Source: Mycolicibacterium porcinum (lineage in GTDB: Bacteria; Actinomycetota; Actinomycetes; Mycobacteriales; Mycobacteriaceae). From it: a stretch of DNA of 64,000 nt. Both the position numbers and the translations under genes were made by a program. Position 1 is the stretch's first letter. Every line of letters begins with the position of its first letter. Under the pieces are notes generated by a model. That model had not been told where the DNA came from. It was given only the letters and a program-made list of their open reading frames with translations, and made no database searches. The stretch is from positions 6,317 to 70,316 of the forward strand of contig MSTD01000022.1 in assembly GCA_001942045.1 (NCBI GenBank), written 5' to 3'. Of this stretch, positions 1 through 8,280 are shown piece by piece.

Positions 1-909
1 GCGGTCCTGGATCGCCTCCCAGGCCGCGGGCAGGCAGGCCACCACGCCGACGGTGCGGCGCATGGTCTGGCGGATCGACATCAGCCCGTGCGCGATGTGT
101 TCGAGGTCGTTGTTGCCCGCGGAGCGGGGGTCGGTGCCTGCCGCGCCCGCGGTCTCGGTGCGCTCGCCGGACTGGGCCAGCAGTGTGTCGATCTGGTCGA
201 GCGCCAGAACCGACGGCCCGGCGAGGGCGATCAGGCGGGAGATGTCGCGCACGGATTCCTGCGGCGTGAGCACCGGCGCGGGCAGGCCCCAGGCTTCCTT
301 CTCGCCGTTGCCGGTCAGGAAGGCCTCGCCGATGTCCTGCAGCTCGAGGTCGCCGGCACCGAGCAGCACCAGGGCGCGCAGGGTGTGGTGTGCGCGCTTG
401 ACGGTGTGCCGGTGGACCTTGTGCAGGGAGTTGACGAAATCGGTGAGGATCTCCGGGGTCAGGTCGTCGTCGCCGATCACGGCCCGGCGATTGGCCCGGG
501 AGATATGGGCCACCGAGGACAGTTCCCACAACAGGTCCTTGAGCTGGGTTTCGCGCTCGCTGCCCGGCCGGCCCAGGCTCTCCAGGATGCCCGCGCGGGC
601 GGACTGCCAGAAGCTGGCCGCATCGAGTAGTTCGACGAGGAAGAAGAAGCCGCCGCCGGTCTGCACCTGCTCACGCACCTGACCGAGCAGGTGGGTCTTG
701 CCCGATCCGGCCGGGCCGCGAACCACCACGCCCAGCGGGCTGGAGTCGGACTCCCGCTCGGCATCACCGAACGCGGCCATCACGTCGGCCATCGGGCGGT
801 CGTGCAGGCCGCGCACGTGCAGCGCACCCTGCGAATGCCACAGATCGTCGGCGGTGGGCGCCCAGGTCAGGCGGAGCGCGCTGAGCGCTTCGCGGTGCTC
901 TAACTCCAT
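1..909 (-). CDS. Large P-loop ATPase, N-terminal part (continues past window edge)
   Basis: The frame is open from an ATG at 909 to the window edge, so only the first 303 residues are visible. A Walker A motif, GPAGSGKT, lies at about residues 65-72, and a hydrophobic stretch ending LALDQIDTLL near residue 250 looks like a Walker B. This marks a nucleotide-binding AAA/STAND-like protein. The ATG overlaps the stop of the upstream gene (TGATG), so the two are translationally coupled and probably work together. I cannot name the family: large ATPases beside a small winged-helix-like partner occur in DNA-repair, DNA-restriction and signalling systems, and the deciding genes lie outside the window. 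Confidence 0.75.
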   Translation of the reverse strand, partial: MELEHREALSALRLTWAPTADDLWHSQGALHVRGLHDRPMADVMAAFGDAERESDSSPLGVVVRGPAGSGKTHLLGQVREQVQTGGGFFFLVELLDAASFWQSARAGILESLGRPGSERETQLKDLLWELSSVAHISRANRRAVIGDDDLTPEILTDFVNSLHKVHRHTVKRAHHTLRALVLLGAGDLELQDIGEAFLTGNGEKEAWGLPAPVLTPQESVRDISRLIALAGPSVLALDQIDTLLAQSGERTETAGAAGTDPRSAGNNDLEHIAHGLMSIRQTMRRTVGVVACLPAAWEAIQDR

Positions 910-1553
910 CAGGACTCGATCGCGATCAGGTGCTTGTCCTGGTTACCTATCTCCACCGCGGCTTCGCGGTCGGCGGGGGTGAGCACCTTCTGGTTCTCCT
1001 CGGGGATCAGGCTGACGCCGGGTTGCTGGTAGAGGCTGATCAGCGCGGCGTCGACGGTGGGTCGGGGTAGCCCGGGCACGGCCTGGCGCAGCCGCAGCAG
1101 GCTCACCCAGCCTCCGGGCCGGGCGGCGAGCCCGGCGTAGGCGGTACGGAGCTGGATCTCGGGGCCGGCCCCGGCGGCCTGGGCAGGCGCCTCAGTGGGC
1201 TGCTCGGCAGGCAGGAACACGTCGGCGGGCACCAGTTCGGCGTGCTCGAAGTAACGGTTCAGCGCGCCCAGCAGCGTGTACAACGCCTTGCCCTGCCCGG
1301 TGGACCGTGGCGGGGCGCCGGCGCCGAACAGGGACCGACAGAGTGCCCAGCCGGCGTCGGTCAGTTCATGGACGAGCGGCCGGGTGCCGGTGGACTCGAT
1401 CAGCCCCAACCGGTTGAGCCGGTCGCGCTTCGGCTTGTCGAGTTTGGGTCCGAGCCGCTCCAGCTCGGCGTTGGGCACCGGGCGGGACTCGGCCATCAGT
1501 ACCAGCAGCACAGCCTGCTCGGTGCCGGTCAGCTCATCGACCGCGACATTCAC
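909..1553 (-). CDS. Hypothetical protein, winged-helix-like, partner of the ATPase
   Basis: A 214-residue soluble protein with no signal peptide or membrane segment. The N-terminal ~75 residues (TEQAVLLVLM, then LDKPKRDRLNRLGLIE, then LTDAGW) read like a winged helix with a strand-turn-strand wing. The C-terminal ~70 residues (LLRLRQAVPGLPRPTVDAAL followed by a short beta segment) read like a second one. A proline/alanine-rich linker joins the halves. It ends in a TGATG junction with the downstream ATPase, so it is very likely co-expressed with it. A DNA- or protein-binding adaptor is an inference from fold impression only; I do not recognise the family. Confidence 0.7.
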   Translation of the reverse strand: MNVAVDELTGTEQAVLLVLMAESRPVPNAELERLGPKLDKPKRDRLNRLGLIESTGTRPLVHELTDAGWALCRSLFGAGAPPRSTGQGKALYTLLGALNRYFEHAELVPADVFLPAEQPTEAPAQAAGAGPEIQLRTAYAGLAARPGGWVSLLRLRQAVPGLPRPTVDAALISLYQQPGVSLIPEENQKVLTPADREAAVEIGNQDKHLIAIES

Positions 1554-1704
1554 CGGATGCTCACCTTCCTGCCGTCATGTTTGTGGCACGCGGGCGGGGC
1601 GATACCGGCACGTGTCTCAAGCACGTTAGCGCGTACCGGTGACCCCGGGAGAATGTTGTTGCGCCACACGGTTTTCGCCCGCACGGTGGGTGGGGCGCCC
1701 GCAG

Positions 1705-2931
1705 CTACCCGATCGACAGCGGCTGCGCCGGGTCGGCGATGCGTTCCGGATCGACCGGGGCGGCCGACCGGATCAGCGTCTTGACGTCGTCAAGGACATC
1801 CCACACGTTGACGTTCATCCCCGCCAGAACACGGTTGGCGCCGTCGAGCCAGAACGCGATGAATTCACGTCCAGCAACGTCGCCGCGGAAAACCACCCGC
1901 TGATATTCGGGGGCGTGGCCGACGTATTCCATGCCGAGGTCGTACTGATCGGTGAAGAAATAGGGCAACTCGTCGTATTCGGCGGTTTTGCCCAGCATCC
2001 CCAGCGCCGCCACCGCGGGTTGCTTGAGCGCGTTGGCCCAGTGTTCGGTACGGATCCGCACCCCGAAGAACGGATGCTGCGCGGCGGCGATGTCGCCGAC
2101 GGCGTAGATGTCGGGATCACTGCTGCGCAGCGACGCGTCGACGAGCACACCGCCGTCTCCGATGGCCAGCCCGGCCCGCTCGGCCAGGCCGATGTTGGGT
2201 GCCGCGCCCACGGCGACCAGCACCGCGTCGGCGGCGACGGTGGAGCCGTCCCCGAGCCGAAGCCCGGTGGCGCTGCCGTCGGCGGCGGTGATCTCCTGGA
2301 CCGATTGATCCAGTCGCAGATCGACGCCGTGCTCCCGGTGCAGTTGCGCGAACACCTCACCCACCTCGGCGCCGAGGGCGGCCAGCAGCGGCACATGGGC
2401 GGCCTCGACGACGGTGACGTTGACGTCGCGGCCCCGGGCACCGGCGGCGACCTCCAGCCCGATCCAGCCGGCGCCCACGACGGCGAGCGTCGACCCCGGG
2501 GCCAACGCCGCGCTCAGGGCTGCGGCGTCGTCGATCGTGCGGAGAAAGTGCACCCCCGCGGCGTCGGATCCCGGGATCGGCGGGCGGCGGGACGAGGACC
2601 CGGTGGCCAGCAGCAGCTTGTCGTACCCGACGGTGGTGCCGTCGGGCAGGGCCAGCGTGTGCTCGGCGGCGTTGACGGCGGTCACCTCGGTGCCCAGCCT
2701 GAGGTCGACGTTGTGGTCGCGGTACCAGGACGCCGGATCGACCGTGAAATCCTCGAGCTTCTTCTTGCCTGCCAGGTATTCCTTGGACAGCGGCGGACGC
2801 TCGTAGGGGAGCTGGTCCTCGGCGGCGAACAGCACGATATGGCCGTCAAAGTCGTTGTCCCGCAGTGCTTCAGCAGCCTTGGCGCCGGCCAGGCCACCGC
2901 CGACTATCGCGAATGTGGACGACGTGGTCAT
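1705..2931 (-). CDS. NAD(P)/FAD-dependent oxidoreductase, ferredoxin reductase type
   Basis: A 408-residue flavoprotein of the rhodocoxin/putidaredoxin reductase group. An FAD-binding GGGLAG sits at residues 11-16, the group-typical RPPLSKEYL at 45-53, an NAD-binding GAGWIG at 153-158 and the second FAD motif YAVGD at 276-280. The length is normal and the C-terminal reductase domain is complete. Such enzymes pass electrons from NAD(P)H to small ferredoxins that feed P450s or Rieske oxygenases. Two P450s lie elsewhere in the window but no ferredoxin gene of that type is adjacent, so the partner is unknown. It is cytoplasmic and reads in the same direction as the DUF72 gene upstream. Confidence 0.9.
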   Translation of the reverse strand: MTTSSTFAIVGGGLAGAKAAEALRDNDFDGHIVLFAAEDQLPYERPPLSKEYLAGKKKLEDFTVDPASWYRDHNVDLRLGTEVTAVNAAEHTLALPDGTTVGYDKLLLATGSSSRRPPIPGSDAAGVHFLRTIDDAAALSAALAPGSTLAVVGAGWIGLEVAAGARGRDVNVTVVEAAHVPLLAALGAEVGEVFAQLHREHGVDLRLDQSVQEITAADGSATGLRLGDGSTVAADAVLVAVGAAPNIGLAERAGLAIGDGGVLVDASLRSSDPDIYAVGDIAAAQHPFFGVRIRTEHWANALKQPAVAALGMLGKTAEYDELPYFFTDQYDLGMEYVGHAPEYQRVVFRGDVAGREFIAFWLDGANRVLAGMNVNVWDVLDDVKTLIRSAAPVDPERIADPAQPLSIG

Positions 2932-2942
2932 GTCGATTCAGC

Positions 2943-3671
2943 CTACTCGCCCGATACCAACTGCTTCAGTTTTCGGGCGTTGCGTACCGCGTGACCACCG
3001 AGATCGTTGTTGAAGTACACGACCACGCGGTGGTCGTCGTGGTCCCACTGCCGGATCTGCCGCGCCCACGCGCGCAGCTCGTCATCGGAGTAACAGCCGG
3101 CGTATCTGGCGTCCTCGCCGGGACCGTGCATCCGGAGATAGACCAGGTCGCTGGTGGTCACCGGGCGGCAGGTCAGCCCGGGTCCGCTCATCACGACGTA
3201 CGCCGCGCCGTGGTGCCGCAACACGTCGTACACGGCCTCCTCGTGCCAGGACGGATGGCGCAGCTCCATCGCCACCCGGATCCGGCGGGGGAGTTGCGAC
3301 AGGAACGCGCCGAGGAGTTCGTCGTCGCGCTCCAGGGCGGGGTGCAGCTGAACCAACAATGCTTCGTTGTGGCTGCCGAGCAGTTTCCAGTACTCCTCGA
3401 ACCGCGGGGTCCAGCTCTCCGGCGACCGCAGCCGCCGGTAGTGGGTCAGACCGCGGTGTGCCTTGACCGACATGGTGAACCCGTCCGGCATCTGGTCGCG
3501 CCAGCCGGTGAAGGTGGTGTCAGTGGGCCAGCGGTAGAAACTGCCGTTGAGTTCGACGGTGTCGAACTCGCCGACGTAATGGGCCAGCCGGGACTTCGCC
3601 GGTGTGCCGCGGGGATAGGGCACATCGGTCCAGTGGTCGTATGACCAACCCGAGGTGCCGATCCTGATCAT
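2943..3671 (-). CDS. DUF72 (YecE-like) family protein
   Basis: A 242-residue protein that begins with the family signature IGTSGWSYDHW and contains the conserved NGSFYRWPT, FTMSVKAHRGLTH, LLVQLHP and YLRMHGPG segments and a C-terminal VYFNND, all typical of the DUF72 TIM-barrel family. The biochemical role of the family is not established; a nuclease or nucleic-acid-related role has been suggested only from fold. It lies 11 bp upstream of the reductase on the same strand and may be co-transcribed with it. The ATG at 3671 is the only sensible start because the signature begins at residue 3. Confidence 0.9.
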   Translation of the reverse strand: MIRIGTSGWSYDHWTDVPYPRGTPAKSRLAHYVGEFDTVELNGSFYRWPTDTTFTGWRDQMPDGFTMSVKAHRGLTHYRRLRSPESWTPRFEEYWKLLGSHNEALLVQLHPALERDDELLGAFLSQLPRRIRVAMELRHPSWHEEAVYDVLRHHGAAYVVMSGPGLTCRPVTTSDLVYLRMHGPGEDARYAGCYSDDELRAWARQIRQWDHDDHRVVVYFNNDLGGHAVRNARKLKQLVSGE

Positions 3672-3680
3672 GTGCCATCG

Positions 3681-4250
3681 CTAGGGGACGTCTGTGTAGT
3701 GCGGGGAGTAGCCCTCGGCGGAGAAGGTGAAACCTCGGCCGGTCAGCTCCCGCACACAGGACACCCCGGACTGCTCCTGAACGTTGCACCGGAATCCGGC
3801 CACTGCCAGCACGTTTCCGAACGGCAGCACGACGGCGGTCGGCTGCGCGAATTCGGGCTGGGCCAGGTTGACGAACTGGGCGTCGTTGTCCCGGTCGAGG
3901 ACAAGGGCATTCGGGGCTGCCGTCCCTCCGGTCGCGTCGGGCACCTCGGTCGGGGCTCCGGTCACCGCCATCGCCGCTGCGCCGCCTGCGGCCTGGCACC
4001 CCGCGCGATCGCGGGGCAGGATCGCGCACTGCCACCGTCCGCTCGGCGTGCTGAAGTAATAGGCCTTGTGTCCGTTAACGTCGAGCAGGTAGTCAGCCGC
4101 GTTGACCAGGTGGGCGGTGCCGAATGTCGGCGGCGCGGTGGTGGTGCTGGCGGGCGGCGGTGCGGCGGCATCGTCGGTGTTGACGACGGTTCCGGGCGTA
4201 CATCCGGTCAGTGCCGCAGCAGCGGCGAAGATGACGAGGCAAGCCTTCAC
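3681..4250 (-). CDS. Predicted lipoprotein of unknown function
   Basis: A 189-residue protein with a short hydrophobic signal sequence that ends in the lipobox LTGC (Cys17). It is therefore probably exported by Sec, lipidated and held on the outer face of the membrane. A low-complexity Ala/Pro/Thr linker follows, and then a globular domain containing four further cysteines, possibly in two disulfides (CAIL, GCQA, FRCN, GVSCVR). I do not recognise the domain. It ends 10 bp upstream of the DUF72 gene on the same strand. The start of the DUF998 gene on the opposite strand is 54 bp away, so the two promoters share that gap. Confidence 0.75.
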   Translation of the reverse strand: MKACLVIFAAAAALTGCTPGTVVNTDDAAAPPPASTTTAPPTFGTAHLVNAADYLLDVNGHKAYYFSTPSGRWQCAILPRDRAGCQAAGGAAAMAVTGAPTEVPDATGGTAAPNALVLDRDNDAQFVNLAQPEFAQPTAVVLPFGNVLAVAGFRCNVQEQSGVSCVRELTGRGFTFSAEGYSPHYTDVP

Positions 4251-4304
4251 GACGCAAGACCCTAGTCAATCGACGTGCGGCCCGGACGGTAGCGTCGCGT
4301 TTCC

Positions 4305-5003
4305 GTGACACCTGAAGCGCGTCCCGCGGCGTCCCGGCTCACCATCGCGTTGCTCACCGCGGGCGTGGTGGGCGGATCGTTGATCACGGCGGTGTCGCTC
4401 ACCCTGGCGTTGGTGCGTCCGGGTTTCGATCTGACCCGGCATGCTAATTCGATGCTGGCTCTTGGTCATTGGGGCTGGATCCAGACCGCGAACTTCATCG
4501 GCTGTGGGCTGTTTTTGATCGCCTTCGGGGCGGGGATCTGGCGTGTGGCCTCGGATCTGTGGTCCGGGCGGGTAGCGGCGATATGTGTCGCGCTGTACGG
4601 GCTGCTGGCGGGTGTGGTGGTGGGGCTCAACCCGACCGATCCCGGGTTCGGGTTCCCACCAGGTGCGCCGCAGGGCTATCCGGGGGTGGACGGCCTGAGC
4701 GCCTCGGCCAAGATCCACGGCGTGGCCGGCGGCCTGGGATTCCTGGCCGCAACCGTCGGATGTTTCGCGCTGGCAAGGTTTTTCGCGCAATTGGGGGACC
4801 GGGCCTGGGCGGCGCTGTCAGCCGTGGTCGGCGTCGCGGTGCTGGCGGTGGGTGCGTATATGGGTCTCAACGCCGGTGCACAGAGCGGGACGTTCAATTA
4901 TGTGCCGACATGGATCAGTGGGGCGGCGCTGTGGCTGTTCATCGTCGCCGTTGCCGCGCGGCTGCTGCGCTCACATCGCGACGCACACGTCGGCGCCCAG
5001 TAG
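4305..5003 (+). CDS. DUF998 family integral membrane protein
   Basis: A 232-residue protein with six likely transmembrane helices: residues about 13-35, 60-80, 90-110, 137-158, 168-185 and 205-225. The RPGFDLTRHANSMLALG segment after the first helix and the GFGFPPGAPQGYPG loop fit DUF998 proteins, whose function is unknown. The start is a GTG at 4305. Its last 33 bases overlap the end of the convergent small membrane protein gene at 4971-5222. Confidence 0.85.
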   Translation: MTPEARPAASRLTIALLTAGVVGGSLITAVSLTLALVRPGFDLTRHANSMLALGHWGWIQTANFIGCGLFLIAFGAGIWRVASDLWSGRVAAICVALYGLLAGVVVGLNPTDPGFGFPPGAPQGYPGVDGLSASAKIHGVAGGLGFLAATVGCFALARFFAQLGDRAWAALSAVVGVAVLAVGAYMGLNAGAQSGTFNYVPTWISGAALWLFIVAVAARLLRSHRDAHVGAQ

Positions 5004-5222
5004 CAGCACCGGCCACAGCAGTGTCACCTGTCCGAAGGCCACCAGATCGGCACCGGCCGGGAATCTGGTCAGCAGGCTCGACTCGATGAGCTGCACCTGT
5101 TCGGGGTGGAAGAACGTCCACACCAGACCGATCACGAGGTAGGGCAAGGACAACCACATCAGTGTCTCGAGCAGCTGCTCGACGCTGAGTTTGTAGCTCA
5201 AGGTGCGGCGGATCCGGTCCAT
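4971..5222 (-). CDS. Small membrane protein (83 aa), similar to the protein at 6112-6336
   Basis: An ATG at 5222 overlaps the stop of the DUF2236 gene as TGATG, so it is translated as the distal gene of that operon. The 83-residue product has two hydrophobic helices, about residues 18-38 and 60-80, with WLSLPYLVIGLVW in the first and LLWPVLLLGADVC in the second. The same pattern (LAVPYLLIGLIW and VSWPVLLFTNVC) is found in the small protein at the other end of the operon. The two are probably diverged copies and may assemble with each other or with the DUF2236 protein. Function unknown. Confidence 0.75.
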   Translation of the reverse strand: MDRIRRTLSYKLSVEQLLETLMWLSLPYLVIGLVWTFFHPEQVQLIESSLLTRFPAGADLVAFGQVTLLWPVLLLGADVCVAM

Positions 5223-6097
5223 CAGATCAGCGCCTTGTCGGCCGCCACCCGCCGGCGGACGTCGGCCAGCAGCAGGTAACTGCCACCCTGGCGGATGAAG
5301 ACCGGCAGGAAGCGGTTGCCGAATGCCACGGCCAGGAACAGCCATTCGAACAGCCGCTGCCGGCCGCGGCCCCAGCCGAAGCCGACGGCGTCGCGGAACA
5401 CCGGGGCCAGGAAACCTGCCGTGAGGAACTTCAGCAGCGGCCGGAACGGTATGCGCAGCAGCGGGTTGATCATCTGCAGGTCCACCAGATCGTGCAGATA
5501 CTTCCTGACGACGTCGTCCATCTGAATCCGGCTGCACGCGGCGTCCCAGTATGTGTCGAAGTCGGCCCGCGTCGCGGGCCACTGCTCCTGGCTGACCTGC
5601 AGGGTTGTGCCCAGCGTGGCGGCGGATTGATAGAACTGCTCGGCCTGGGCCTCGGTCATCTCGCCCCGCAACAGCTGGTAGACATCCTCCAGGCCGACGA
5701 ACAGGCAGGCTGCCACCCACATCTGAAGGTCGCGGTCAAAGGCGTTGTACGGCACGGGACTTGCCGGCCCGGACCGGACCTGCCGGTGGGCGGTGTCGAC
5801 GGCGTCGCGGAACGCCGCGCGATCCTCCGGCGTTCCGAGGATGGCCACCGCCAGATAGCTCAGGGTGGTGCGGGCCCGCTTCCAGGGGTGCTTGAGCAGG
5901 TTGCCGGAGTCCACCGTGCTCTCGACGACTCCGTAGCCGACTCCCGGCGCGGACAGCTGCATGATCACGTTGGCCGCGCCGGCGGCGAAGCCCCACAGGT
6001 CCATCGCATCGGCGATCGTCACATCCTCGTCGGACCAGCGCGCGGTGCGGTGGGTGATAGCGATGCGGTTGGCCGCGGTGGTATTGCCGGAAGGCAT
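5222..6097 (-). CDS. DUF2236 / MpaB-like oxygenase family protein
   Basis: A 291-residue protein that fits the DUF2236 family (related to latex-clearing and MpaB oxygenases, some of which bind haem). Visible features include a GAANVIMQLSAPGVGYGV segment near residue 40, an arginine/threonine cluster RARTTLSYL around residue 73, and a FDRDLQMWVAACL helix near residue 122. I start it at the ATG at 6097, which has GAGGAGGAG a few bases upstream; the open frame runs further back but overlaps the upstream gene. Residues near 200-230 are hydrophobic and could contact membrane. It is flanked by two similar small membrane proteins in one operon. The substrate cannot be inferred. Confidence 0.8.
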   Translation of the reverse strand: MPSGNTTAANRIAITHRTARWSDEDVTIADAMDLWGFAAGAANVIMQLSAPGVGYGVVESTVDSGNLLKHPWKRARTTLSYLAVAILGTPEDRAAFRDAVDTAHRQVRSGPASPVPYNAFDRDLQMWVAACLFVGLEDVYQLLRGEMTEAQAEQFYQSAATLGTTLQVSQEQWPATRADFDTYWDAACSRIQMDDVVRKYLHDLVDLQMINPLLRIPFRPLLKFLTAGFLAPVFRDAVGFGWGRGRQRLFEWLFLAVAFGNRFLPVFIRQGGSYLLLADVRRRVAADKALI

Positions 6098-6111
6098 TCG
6101 TCGGCTCCTCC

Positions 6112-6336
6112 TCATCTCATGCACACGTTGGTGAACAGCAGGACCGGCCAGGAGACGATCGAGCCGAGGAAGGACACCGTGGCATCTGCACCGTCCATAC
6201 CGGCCAGGTGGCCGGTGTGGGTGAGCGACCAGATCAGGCCGATGAGCAGATAGGGAACCGCGAGGATGATGGCGGTGCCGATCCACTCGGCGATGGTCAT
6301 CTGGAAGCCCAGAATCTTGCGTACTGCGGTCAACAT
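6112..6336 (-). CDS. Small membrane protein (74 aa), first gene of DUF2236 operon
   Basis: A 74-residue protein with two hydrophobic helices, at about residues 15-36 and 52-70. Its helix motifs (VPYLLIGLIW, SWPVLLFTNVC) resemble those of the small protein at 4971-5222. Its stop codon lies 14 bp before the ATG of the DUF2236 gene, and the Shine-Dalgarno of that gene sits in between. The pattern suggests a three-gene unit of small membrane protein, DUF2236 enzyme and small membrane protein. I do not know the family. Confidence 0.75.
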   Translation of the reverse strand: MLTAVRKILGFQMTIAEWIGTAIILAVPYLLIGLIWSLTHTGHLAGMDGADATVSFLGSIVSWPVLLFTNVCMR

Positions 6337-6406
6337 GTGAAGTGCGCCCCCGTCGTTGTCAGGCGCGCTCTATGTTAATGGCGATTCTGGTTGGCCGCCC
6401 CGGAAA

Positions 6407-6739
6407 TCACTTGGCCGGAAGCCCCTTGGCGTAGGTGATGCCGCGCTCGACCCAGGACTGGAGTTGGCGCCTGGTCTTGATGCCGGGTCCGGCGATCCGC
6501 AGCCAGCCCCGCATCTCGCGGCCGCCCATCACCATCGGCTCGACGTGGTCGCGCTGCAGGAGTTTCTCGCCGTCGTCCCGCGAGACGCGGACCATCAGGC
6601 CGCCCTCGCGGGTCGCCGCCACCGCCATGTTGCCGTTGATCAGGAACGCCAGCCCGCCGAACATGCGCTTCTCGTCGAGGCCCTTTTCGGATGCCGTCAG
6701 CTCGCGGATGCGGTCGGCCAGATCGGGATCGAAGGCCAT
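6407..6739 (-). CDS. TfoX N-terminal domain protein
   Basis: A 110-residue cytoplasmic protein made of a single TfoX/Sxy N-terminal domain. Characteristic segments are EKRMFGGLAFLINGNMAVA near residues 23-41 and MGGREMRGWLRI near residue 72. The C-terminal TfoX domain of competence regulators is missing, which is normal for the stand-alone actinobacterial members, so a competence role should not be assumed. It ends 70 bp upstream of the DUF2236 operon and begins 20 bp downstream of the permease on the same strand. Confidence 0.85.
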   Translation of the reverse strand: MAFDPDLADRIRELTASEKGLDEKRMFGGLAFLINGNMAVAATREGGLMVRVSRDDGEKLLQRDHVEPMVMGGREMRGWLRIAGPGIKTRRQLQSWVERGITYAKGLPAK

Positions 6740-6758
6740 GGCGCCACCCTACCGAGGG

Positions 6759-8225
6759 TCAGTCGGAATCAGTGGACTCAAGTTCGGCGCGGAAGGTGGC
6801 TTCGCGGGCGAGGTGTTGCGGCCGACGCCGCAGCACCAGCCAGGCGATGCCGAGCACCAGGAACCACACCGGCGTCACCAGTTCGGCCTGCAGGGTGTCT
6901 TCCTTCTGGGTGAACGCCCACAGCAGGAAGGCGAAGAAGGCCAAGACGACGTAGCACATCACCACACCGCCGGGCATCTTGAACTTCGACGCCTCGTGCA
7001 GGTCCGGCCGGCGCTTCCGGTACACCAGGTAACTGACCAGGATGACGGTCCAGACGAAGATGAAGCACAGCGACGAGATCGTGGTGACCAGGGTGAAGGC
7101 CGCGACGATCGAGTCGCCCGCGGCGACCATGACCACACCCGACAGCAGGAACACCCCGGACAGGAACAACGCGTTGGCGGGCACGCGCCGTGAGGTGAGC
7201 TTGCCGAACAGGCTCGGCGCGTCGCCTTCGGTGGCCAGGCCGTAGACCATCCGGGATGTCGAATAGATGCCGGAGTTGGCCGACGACGTGGCTGAGGTCA
7301 GCACCACGAAGTTGACCACCGATGCGGCGATTCCCAGGCCGGCGAGGCTGAACATGGCCACGAACGGGCTGAGTTTCGGATCGATCTCGCGCCATGGCGT
7401 GACCGCGATGATGATGGTCAGGGCGGCGACGTAGAACAGCATGACGCGCACCGGGATCGAGTTGATCGCCTTGGGCAGGTTGCGCTCGGGGTCTTTGGCT
7501 TCGGCGGCGGTGGTGCCCACCAGTTCGATGCCGACGAACGCGAAGGTCGCGATCTGGAAGCCGGCCACGAATCCCATTGGGCCGGTGGGGAAGAAGCCAC
7601 CGTCGTTCCACAGGTTCGCGAAGGAGGCCTCAGCGCCGGTCGGTGCCTTGAAGCTGGTGAAGATCATCACCAGGCCGACGACGATCAGAGTCACGATGGC
7701 GATGATCTTGATCAGGGCGAACCAGAACTCGGTCTCACCGAAGGCCCGCACCGTCGGCAGGTTCAGCCCGATCAGCACCACGACCGTGGCCAGCGCCGGG
7801 ATCCACAGCGGTAGGTCCGGCCACCAGAAGGCCACATACCCGGCGATCACCACGACGTCGGCGACGCCGGTGACGATCCAGCAGAACCAGTACGTCCAGC
7901 CGGTGAAGAACCCCGCCCACGGGCCGAGCAGATCGGCCGCGAAATCGGCGAAGGACTTGTAATGCAAGTTGGACAGGAGCAGCTCGCCCATCGCCCGCAT
8001 CACGAAGAACAGCATGAAGCCGATGATCATGTAGACGAACAGCACCGACGGGCCGGCCAGCGAGATGGTCTTTCCGGAGCCCATGAACAGGCCGGTACCG
8101 ATCGCACCGCCGATCGCGATCAGCTGGATGTGCCGATTGGACAGCTGGCGGGAGAGGTGCTGTGGCTGCCCGGACGATGCGGGCGATTCCGCTGAGTCAG
8201 CGGACAGATCACTGGATCGGGTCAT
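6759..8225 (-). CDS. cycA: Amino-acid permease, CycA-like (D-Ser/D-Ala/Gly type)
   Basis: A 488-residue, 12-helix APC-superfamily transporter. The first helix carries HIQLIAIGGAIGTGLFMGSG, the signature of the amino-acid/proton symporters (CycA, GabP, AnsP). TYWFCWIVTGVADVV and GIELVGTTAAEAKDPERNLP follow in the usual places. I start at the ATG at 8225, which has TTGAGG upstream; an ATG at 8252 is possible but lies in the riboswitch expression platform. The glycine riboswitch just upstream is independent support for glycine (and probably D-alanine/D-serine) as substrate. The CycA assignment is moderately firm; related permeases are close in sequence. Confidence 0.85.
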   Translation of the reverse strand: MTRSSDLSADSAESPASSGQPQHLSRQLSNRHIQLIAIGGAIGTGLFMGSGKTISLAGPSVLFVYMIIGFMLFFVMRAMGELLLSNLHYKSFADFAADLLGPWAGFFTGWTYWFCWIVTGVADVVVIAGYVAFWWPDLPLWIPALATVVVLIGLNLPTVRAFGETEFWFALIKIIAIVTLIVVGLVMIFTSFKAPTGAEASFANLWNDGGFFPTGPMGFVAGFQIATFAFVGIELVGTTAAEAKDPERNLPKAINSIPVRVMLFYVAALTIIIAVTPWREIDPKLSPFVAMFSLAGLGIAASVVNFVVLTSATSSANSGIYSTSRMVYGLATEGDAPSLFGKLTSRRVPANALFLSGVFLLSGVVMVAAGDSIVAAFTLVTTISSLCFIFVWTVILVSYLVYRKRRPDLHEASKFKMPGGVVMCYVVLAFFAFLLWAFTQKEDTLQAELVTPVWFLVLGIAWLVLRRRPQHLAREATFRAELESTDSD

Positions 8226-8252
8226 AACAACCTCAAGGATCTCAGGCCCCAT

Positions 8253-8280
8253 GGGGAGCGCGGAATGCGGGCGCCTCCCC
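8253..8280 (-). promoter_or_regulatory. Possible expression-platform hairpin of the riboswitch
   Basis: Between the second glycine aptamer and the permease start, GGGGAG (8275-8280 on the minus strand) can pair with CTCCCC (8253-8258). The CTCCCC can alternatively be sequestered by CCCCATGGGG at 8247-8256. These mutually exclusive helices lie about 25 bp upstream of the start codon, as expected for a switch acting on translation or early termination. There is no U-tract, so simple intrinsic termination is not obvious. Confidence 0.45.
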
